Source: Pseudomonas fluorescens | GTDB taxonomy: Bacteria; Pseudomonadota; Gammaproteobacteria; Pseudomonadales; Pseudomonadaceae | Assembly: GCF_001307275.1 (NCBI RefSeq) | Contig: NZ_CP012831.1 | Location: 4,394,501 to 4,458,500, forward strand | Reading direction: 5' to 3' | Length of the DNA stretch: 64,000 nucleotides | Program-made: the position numbers and the translations under genes | The notes under the pieces: model-generated | Databases searched by the model: none | Told to the model about the DNA's origin: nothing | Seen by the model: the letters and a program-made list of their open reading frames with translations, nothing else | Shown here: one piece after another, positions 58,608 through 64,000 of the stretch | Numbering within the stretch: the first letter of the stretch is position 1 | Layout: each line of letters begins with the position of its first letter

Positions 58608-59996
58608 ATGGAGTTGAGAATCGACCGGCAGGCCTTGGTGCCTGTCGTGCAGCAAATCGTCGACGCGCTGACCGGCTGGATCCGACAGGATGCGGTGCAA
58701 CCGGGGACTCGCCTGCCGTCCGTGCGCCAACTGGCGCGGCAGAACCTGCTCAGCCAGTCCAGCGTCAATGAAGCGTGTGAACGCCTGGTTGCCCAAGGCC
58801 TGCTGGCGTCCCGGCATGGCTCCAGCTTTTTTGTCGCGCCATCCCCCGCATCCGGGCAGGCGGGCATCGACCCGGAGCGGCGGCAGGATATGCCCGCCGA
58901 GGGCGTTGATTCGCCGCCCTGGGCGTTGAGGCTGGGGTGTGGCGGGTTGCCCGAGAGCTGGCGTGAAAGCGATGACCTGGGTTATGCGATCCGACAGGTC
59001 ACCCGCACCGATATGGCGGCGTTGTTCAACTACAGCACGTCGCTGGGGCTGCCCGCCCTGCGTGAGCAGCTGTCCAGGCGCCTGAAGCAATTCAATATCG
59101 AGGCCGATAAAGACCTGATCCTGACCACCACCGGGGCGACCCATGGGCTGGACCTGATCGTGCGGACACTGCTGCAGCCAGGCGCCTGCGTGGTGGTGGA
59201 GAGCCCTGGCTATTCAAGCCTGTTCGACCTGCTCAGGTTGCACAAGATCGACATGATCGAACTGCCCAGGACCCCGCGCGGCCCGGACGTCGACGTGTTG
59301 CAAGACTTGCTGGCGACACACCGGCCCAGTGCGCTGTTCGTCAACAGTGCCTGTCACAACCCGACCGGCAGCAACCTGGCACCGGCCGTGGCCCAGCGGT
59401 TGTTGCAACTGACGAAGCAACACGCCGTGCTGGTGATCGAAGACGATGCCTATGGCGACTTCCAGAACTCGGCGCGGACCCGGTTGGCAGCGCTGGATGC
59501 CGACGTGGTCTACGTGGGCAGTTTCTCGAAGACCCTGAGCAGTTCGTTGCGCGTCGGTTTCGTGGTGGCCGGGCCGTCTATCATCACGCGCCTGAGCGAG
59601 GTCAAGGGCATTACCAGCATGGGTGGGTCGCGGTTCTGTGAGTCGGTGCTTGCCAATCTCCTGGCCAATGGGGCCTATCGCAAACTGGTCCAGCGCCAGC
59701 GCCAGCGTTTGGGCGTCGATACGGCGGCGCTGCTGCAGGTATTGGAGGATGCCGACTGGGAGGTCTTTGGCAAACCGGCCGGCGGGCTTTTCATTTGGGC
59801 AAGACCGCCCATCAGTGACTACGCTGGATTACAGCGTCTGGCCAAGCGGTTCGGCGTGTTGTTGTCCTCACCCACGGCCTTCAGCCCTTCGGGCACCGAC
59901 AGCGACTGGCTACGGATCAACGTGGCCTATGCCCGTGATCCCCGGGCGCTGGGGTTTTTTCGGGCCGCGGCTCTGGATCGACCTCAAGTGTCCTGA
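58608..59996 (+). CDS. MocR-family regulator (GntR helix-turn-helix fused to aminotransferase-like domain)
   Basis: The 462-residue protein has an N-terminal GntR winged helix (about 1-75; RLPSVRQLARQNLLSQSSVNEACERL) and a fold-type I aminotransferase domain (about 100-455). The PLP Lys lies in YVGSFSKTLSSSLRVGF near residue 310, with SACHNPTGSNL near residue 247 and a conserved DDAYGDF near residue 286, so PLP is likely bound. MocR proteins use PLP or amino-compound adducts as effectors and often control a neighbouring gene; here no divergent target is obvious, though the SDR lies upstream in the same direction. Confidence 0.92.
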   Translation: MELRIDRQALVPVVQQIVDALTGWIRQDAVQPGTRLPSVRQLARQNLLSQSSVNEACERLVAQGLLASRHGSSFFVAPSPASGQAGIDPERRQDMPAEGVDSPPWALRLGCGGLPESWRESDDLGYAIRQVTRTDMAALFNYSTSLGLPALREQLSRRLKQFNIEADKDLILTTTGATHGLDLIVRTLLQPGACVVVESPGYSSLFDLLRLHKIDMIELPRTPRGPDVDVLQDLLATHRPSALFVNSACHNPTGSNLAPAVAQRLLQLTKQHAVLVIEDDAYGDFQNSARTRLAALDADVVYVGSFSKTLSSSLRVGFVVAGPSIITRLSEVKGITSMGGSRFCESVLANLLANGAYRKLVQRQRQRLGVDTAALLQVLEDADWEVFGKPAGGLFIWARPPISDYAGLQRLAKRFGVLLSSPTAFSPSGTDSDWLRINVAYARDPRALGFFRAAALDRPQVS

Positions 59997-60106
59997 AAAC
60001 GACGCGGCTGTAGCTTTTTGCCATTATTCCGACGCCAGCATCTTGTGTTGCAGGGCGTCTCGTTGCGAATCTGCAATCAACACACACTGGCAGAGGACTG
60101 AGCGCA

Positions 60107-62074
60107 ATGATTTCGGCCGTGCAAGGACGTTTTGCCAACCTGGGTATGGCAAAAAAACTGGGTATCGGATTTGTCCTGGTGCTGCTGTTGACCGCTGTGG
60201 TCGCGGCCATCGGCGTCTGGTCCCTGCAGACCATCAGCTATCGCTTCGATGGCTTGAAGCAGATGTCGTCCCTCAACAGCGGGTTGCTCAAGGTCCGGCT
60301 GCTGGAGCAGGAATACGCCTCGCGTTCCGACCCCAAGACGGCCGATGCCCTGCGCCAGGGTGTCGATGGCCTACTGGCCCTGGCGAACGAGCTCAAGGCG
60401 CAGTCGCCTGCCAACGTGCCGGTGATGAACGACGTCGAGCAGGCGTTGGGGGCGTATCGCAAGGCATTCGACGAGTTCGTCGGGCTAAGCCAGAGCAAGG
60501 ACCTGGCGCTGGAAATGGCCAGTTGGTCGGTGTCCAGCGTGGCCAACAACCTCGATGTGTTGCAGGCCGGGCTGGCGGATGACGGCACCTATACCTTGAA
60601 AGACTCCGAAGGCAAGGAAGGGGCCGAGTTCATCGAGCAGGCCAGCCAGATCAGCGAAGTGTCGCGGTTGATGTTGCAGGCCATGAACGAAGCGCGGGTC
60701 CGTTTGGACCAGAGCCGCAAAGGCAACGTCGAGGGCGCTGGGGAAGGCAGCATCGAACAGGCCGAGCAGGCCATGAAACAGGCCGAAGCGCTCAAGACCA
60801 CGGTCAAGGACCCGGGTTACCAGACCGTGCTCAATGAAGTGGCCGGGCATATCGCTGGGTTCAATGAGCAACTGGCCGAGTACACCGGCCTGTTGGCGAA
60901 GGAAAAAATCGTCTACCAGCAACTGCACGAGCGTGCCGATCAAGTGGTGGCGCGGGTCGACCAGGCCTTCAGTGCCGAAGACCATGCCATGCAGACTGAA
61001 CTGAAGAAGAACTCGCTGCTGATCATCGGTTCGTCGGCCTTGGCGTTGCTGGTGGGATTGATCGCGGCGTGGGTCATCACCCGGCTGATCGTGACGCCGC
61101 TGCGCAGCGTCATTCGCGTTGCCCAGCGGATCGCGGCGGGTGACTTGAGCGCCACGGTGGAAGTGACGCGCCGGGACGAGATTGGCCAGTTGATGCAGGC
61201 GATGCAACAGATGGGCGCAGGGCTGAGCAGTATCGTCAGTGGCTTGCAGGCCGGGATCGAGCAACTGGCCAATTCGGCTCAATCGCTGTCAGCTGTGACC
61301 GAGCAGACCAATCTGGAAGTCAGCAGCCAGAAAGAGGAAACCGAGCAGGTCGCCACGGCCATGAACCAGATGACGGCCACCGTGCACGATGTGGCGCGCA
61401 ATGCCGAAGAGGCGGCACAAGCGGCCCAGACTGCCGACGACAAGGTCGAAAGCGGCCAGCAGGTGGTGCGCCAGAGCATGGTGCGCATCGAGCAACTGGC
61501 CGATTCGGCCACCTCGGCCAGTTCCAGCATCGAAAGTCTCAGCGCCGAGATCCAGAACATCGGCACAGTGCTGAGTGTGATCAAGAGCGTGGCCGAGCAA
61601 ACCAACCTGTTGGCCCTCAATGCCGCTATCGAGGCGGCCCGTGCCGGGGAGCAGGGCAGGGGCTTTGCGGTCGTGGCCGATGAGGTGCGGGCCCTGGCCA
61701 GGCGCACGCAACAGTCCACCGAGGAAATCGAACGACTGGTGAGCGCCTTGCGTTCAGCTGCCCAGGCTTCCGTGCAGCAGATCCAGAGCAGTGGCGAGTT
61801 GGTGAAGATGGCGGTCAGCGACGCACTGCAGACCGAGAGCGCGTTGGGCAGCATTGCGGCGGCGGTGTCGTTGATCCAGCAGATGAACCAACAGATCGCC
61901 GCGGCAGCCGAGCAGCAGAGCTCGGTGGCCGAAGAGATCAACCGCAGTGTCACCAGCATTCGCGCCAGCGCTGATCAATCGTCCCTGGCGATGCGCGGCA
62001 ATGCCGCTTCCAGCATCGAGCTGGCGCAGTTGGGGATTGAGTTGAAAGGGATGGTGGGGCATTTCAAGTTGTGA
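60107..62074 (+). CDS. Methyl-accepting chemotaxis protein with HBM-like sensor
   Basis: The 655-residue receptor has TM1 at about 18-41, a long all-helical periplasmic region (about 45-300) of helical bimodular (HBM, McpS-like) type, TM2 at about 304-326, HAMP to about 378 and a signalling domain with hairpin tip EQTNLLALNAAIEAARAGEQGRGFA-type sequence near residue 500. It ends GMVGHFKL without a CheR-docking pentapeptide. HBM receptors in pseudomonads include those for TCA intermediates and acetate, which would fit the metabolism here, but the ligand is not determined by the sequence. Confidence 0.93.
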   Translation: MISAVQGRFANLGMAKKLGIGFVLVLLLTAVVAAIGVWSLQTISYRFDGLKQMSSLNSGLLKVRLLEQEYASRSDPKTADALRQGVDGLLALANELKAQSPANVPVMNDVEQALGAYRKAFDEFVGLSQSKDLALEMASWSVSSVANNLDVLQAGLADDGTYTLKDSEGKEGAEFIEQASQISEVSRLMLQAMNEARVRLDQSRKGNVEGAGEGSIEQAEQAMKQAEALKTTVKDPGYQTVLNEVAGHIAGFNEQLAEYTGLLAKEKIVYQQLHERADQVVARVDQAFSAEDHAMQTELKKNSLLIIGSSALALLVGLIAAWVITRLIVTPLRSVIRVAQRIAAGDLSATVEVTRRDEIGQLMQAMQQMGAGLSSIVSGLQAGIEQLANSAQSLSAVTEQTNLEVSSQKEETEQVATAMNQMTATVHDVARNAEEAAQAAQTADDKVESGQQVVRQSMVRIEQLADSATSASSSIESLSAEIQNIGTVLSVIKSVAEQTNLLALNAAIEAARAGEQGRGFAVVADEVRALARRTQQSTEEIERLVSALRSAAQASVQQIQSSGELVKMAVSDALQTESALGSIAAAVSLIQQMNQQIAAAAEQQSSVAEEINRSVTSIRASADQSSLAMRGNAASSIELAQLGIELKGMVGHFKL

Positions 62075-62146
62075 GTCCGCGATAGCGGATCCAACATGCC
62101 AACAGTTTTGCCTGTCTGGCGGTGTACGGGCATAGCTTACAGCCCC

Positions 62147-62240
62147 GTGGCGAGGGAGCTTGCTCCCGCTGGGCTGCGAAGCAGACCCAGGATTCGCGGG
62201 AGCGCTGCGCACTCCAGCGGGAGCAAGCTCCCTCGCCACA
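62147..62240. repeat. Inverted repeat pair of a third family (GTGGCGAGGGAGCTTGCTCCC)
   Basis: An arm starting near 62147 (GGCGAGGGAGCTTGCTCCCG) and its inverse ending near 62240 (GGGAGCAAGCTCCCTCGCCA) enclose a spacer that itself has GCGGGAGCGCTGCGC sequence. It lies between the convergent chemoreceptor and hypothetical genes. Confidence 0.85.
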
Positions 62241-62270
62241 GAAACTCCACCCGCACAGGGTGGAGCCGTA

Positions 62271-63041
62271 TCAGTCGTAGACTTTCTTCTTCTTCCACTC
62301 GTCGTTTATTTCGTCGTCCTTCAAGCCTTCGGTCAACTGGTTGACCTCGCCCTCGACCGGCTGGGTGCTGGCCAGGACCTGGGCATTGGCGCGGGCCAGC
62401 AGTTTTTCCAGGTAGGCCAGTTGTTCGGCGTAGACCTGTGGTTCCTGTTGCTTGCGCAGGTACTGCACGCCGCGCTCGAAGGCCAGGCGAGCCTGCCCGG
62501 GTTGTTCTTGCTGCAAAGCCTGCTGGCCGAGGTTGTTGAAGAACTCGATGTGCAGCAGCACCAGGATGTGCCGCACTTCACGGATCCAGCGCTTGGCTTC
62601 GTTGGGCGGCAGGAAACCGTCCTGGGCGGCGCGGGTGATCTGGCCATGCAAGGCCTCGAGCAGAAAGCGAACGTCCTTGGCCTTGGCTTCGGTCTGGATC
62701 GGTGCCGGTGGATTGCTCACCGGGATCGATTCGCCCTGGGCAGCCAGTGCGCTCAGTTCATCCAGGCGTGCCTTGACCGCGGAATTGGTTTTATCCAGGT
62801 TCAACAGGCGCTGGCAGACATTCATCTCGAGGCGCGTTATCAACAATTTCAGGGCAGGGGTCATCAACTGCCCGGGGAAGGTTTCGGTGAGCTCGCCACA
62901 GCGACGCATGCGGTCGTTGAGTTCTACCTTGGTGCGGGCCTTTTCCAGCTTGTTGTTTTCCACCACGTGGTTCATGTAGCCAATGGCGATCAACAGGGCG
63001 ATCCCGGCTACGACGAGCAGGGTGATCATGAGTGGTGTCAC
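62271..63041 (-). CDS. Membrane-anchored protein of unknown function
   Basis: The 256-residue protein has one N-terminal transmembrane helix (about residues 4-24) and a helical, charged cytoplasmic body. A C-terminal stretch (LVLLHIEFFNNLGQQALQQEQPGQARLAFERGV-like, about 165-205) has a TPR-like helix pair; the end is very basic (DEWKKKKVYD). I do not recognise a named family. A GTG at 63041 with an AAGAGG site eight bases upstream is preferred to the internal ATG four codons later. A conserved upstream element lies 23 bases before the start. Confidence 0.78.
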   Translation of the reverse strand: MTPLMITLLVVAGIALLIAIGYMNHVVENNKLEKARTKVELNDRMRRCGELTETFPGQLMTPALKLLITRLEMNVCQRLLNLDKTNSAVKARLDELSALAAQGESIPVSNPPAPIQTEAKAKDVRFLLEALHGQITRAAQDGFLPPNEAKRWIREVRHILVLLHIEFFNNLGQQALQQEQPGQARLAFERGVQYLRKQQEPQVYAEQLAYLEKLLARANAQVLASTQPVEGEVNQLTEGLKDDEINDEWKKKKVYD

Positions 63042-63063
63042 CGGTAAGACCTCTTTATTAGGG

Positions 63064-63082
63064 TACGCATGTCATGAGTGTA
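63064..63082 (-). promoter_or_regulatory. Shared upstream element, copy 2
   Basis: TACGCATGTCATGAGTGTA lies 23 bases upstream of the GTG of the membrane-anchored protein gene, in the same orientation as the copy upstream of the response-regulator gene. Confidence 0.55.
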
Positions 63083-63284
63083 GTGGCTTGGCTTTTAAGC
63101 GCATAGGCCCGAGCGACGTGATTAGACGGGCGTCGTGCTGTTTATAGGACGCATGATCGGGTAGGAGCACATTGCCATCATTTACCTGGCGCGACTATAG
63201 CGTCTCGGCGGGTGACAGAATATAGGCGTCAGAGACCGGGCGAGTAAAATGTGCGGATCGCCCCCAAACCGGGCGAAGTCATTG

Positions 63285-63345
63285 ATTTAAATAAATTTAT
63301 ATCTGGGGGTTGACGACCCTTCAATCCATCCATAGAATGCGCGCC
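63285..63345 (+). promoter_or_regulatory. Stable-RNA-type promoter of the tRNA cluster
   Basis: TTGACG (63310-63315) and TAGAAT (63333-63338) are 17 bases apart. An AT-rich UP-like element (TTTAAATAAATTTATAT, from 63287) precedes, and a GC-rich discriminator (GCGCGCC) follows the -10, as in promoters under stringent control. The rest of the 359-base gap from 63042 holds only the shared element at 63064. Confidence 0.8.
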
Positions 63346-63400
63346 ACTTACAGCGTAAAGCACTCAGCCAAACGCTCTAAGTAGTGAATGTTGTACGTGT

Positions 63401-63476
63401 GTCCCCTTCGTCTAGTGGCCTAGGACACCGCCCTTTCACGGCGGTAACAGGGGTTCGAGTCCCCTAGGGGACGCCA
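63401..63476 (+). tRNA. tRNA-Glu (anticodon TTC), copy 1
   Basis: A 76-base cloverleaf with acceptor GTCCCCT/AGGGGAC, anticodon loop CTTTCAC, T-loop GTTCGAGTC and encoded CCA. Confidence 0.97.
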
Positions 63477-63478
63477 AT

Positions 63479-63554
<76 letters not shown>

Positions 63555-63659
63555 ATTTTAAACAGTGTTGCTTTCGAGCAGGGCTGAGTGAAGCCAGAGC
63601 CGACATCTTCGGATGCGGATTTGGGCACTGAAATACACACCATGTGTTTCAGTTAGCGT

Positions 63660-63735
63660 GTCCCCTTCGTCTAGTGGCCTAGGACACCGCCCTTTCACGG
63701 CGGTAACAGGGGTTCGAGTCCCCTAGGGGACGCCA
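63660..63735 (+). tRNA. tRNA-Glu (anticodon TTC), copy 2
   Basis: Its sequence is identical to copy 1. The 105-base spacer before it contains a hairpin (CTGAAATACACA...TGTGTTTCAG, 63628-63652). Confidence 0.97.
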
Positions 63736-63738
63736 TTT

Positions 63739-63814
<76 letters not shown>

Positions 63815-63820
63815 AATTCA

Positions 63821-63853
63821 AAAAAACGCCGCTCATACGAGCGGCGTTTTTTT
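63821..63853 (+). terminator. Rho-independent terminator of the tRNA operon
   Basis: AACGCCGCT and GAGCGGCGTT form a stem with a short loop, followed by seven T. Confidence 0.95.
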
Positions 63854-64000
63854 ATGCGCGTGAAAAGACCATTCAAGATGCATGGATCTTTAACCAGCGA
63901 TTTTCGTTGTCTGAGGGGGCTTACCGCGCTTTACCTTAATAATGAAGGTGAAGCGAAAGTACTTCATGCAAAACTTAAGGTAAAACGCTCAGGAAGATTA
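63854..64000 (+). CDS. Open frame running off the window end, uncertain
   Basis: From ATG 63854 the frame MRVKRPFKMHGSLTSDFRCL continues without a stop for 49 codons to the edge. Other starts are GTG 63860 and ATG 63878. There is no clear ribosome-binding site, the sequence is AT-richer than the rest of the window, and I recognise no family. It may be a 5' gene fragment or chance. Confidence 0.2.
   Translation, partial: MRVKRPFKMHGSLTSDFRCLRGLTALYLNNEGEAKVLHAKLKVKRSGRL

Overview
The window is a chromosomal segment of a fluorescent Pseudomonas, most likely from the P. fluorescens species complex. This rests on the gene content and order (gltA / sdhCDAB-sucAB-lpdG-sucCD, gcl-hyi-glxR-ttuD-pyk, fabAB, gpsA-sixA), high-GC coding sequence, and many inverted pairs of the short palindromic REP core GTGGGAGCGAGCTTGCTC, typical of that group. 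Identification is from memory of families; no database search was possible. I see no prophage, plasmid, CRISPR array or insertion sequence. The only transposase-like gene is a REP-associated tyrosine transposase (RAYT).

Layout. 1-7.3 kb: glyoxylate-to-pyruvate operon on the minus strand (gcl, hyi, glxR, ttuD, pyk), facing a divergent GlcG/HbpS-like gene; two perfect TTGTATACAA palindromes lie between them, and a REP pair lies in each of three successive operon gaps. 7.3-9.8 kb: RAYT flanked by two directly repeated REP pairs, a RutR-like TetR regulator and a DUF808 membrane protein. 9.9-12 kb: exported alpha/beta hydrolase overlapping an MlaA-like gene. 12.4-15.6 kb: a lone glycine-betaine-type binding protein, then yjcH-actP acetate uptake. 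15.8-28.9 kb: citrate synthase divergent from the TCA run sdhCDAB-sucAB-lpdG-sucCD, with strong hairpins in two intercistronic gaps.

29-40.6 kb: brnQ, DUF599 protein, small lipoprotein, two overlapping hotdog thioesterases, htpG behind a heat-shock-type promoter, dienelactone hydrolase, pirin, exported amidohydrolase, DUF3859 protein, and fabA-fabB. 40.9-45.8 kb: the most unusual cluster, three tightly coupled genes for a TonB-dependent receptor, an ABC-type periplasmic binding protein without a transporter, and a membrane hybrid histidine kinase; they may form an envelope-spanning sensing route. 46-52.3 kb: gpsA, DUF4389, sixA, a thioesterase, two overlapping alpha/beta hydrolases, a possible 27-codon leader ORF coupled to a DUF4892 gene, and an AI-2E-family exporter.

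52.4-63 kb: six-EF-hand protein resembling the XopAW family, an OmpR/EnvZ-type two-component pair, pyrF, a quinone-oxidoreductase-like enzyme, an SDR, a MocR regulator, an HBM-type chemoreceptor and a membrane-anchored protein of unknown function. 63.3-63.9 kb: tandemly duplicated tRNA-Glu/tRNA-Gly pair behind a stable-RNA-type promoter, ended by a terminator, then an AT-richer tail with an ORF open to the window edge.

Together the core of the window is central carbon metabolism (glyoxylate, acetate and C4 acids through the TCA cycle), with accessory envelope and signalling modules around it. REP pairs mark many of the junctions between transcription units.
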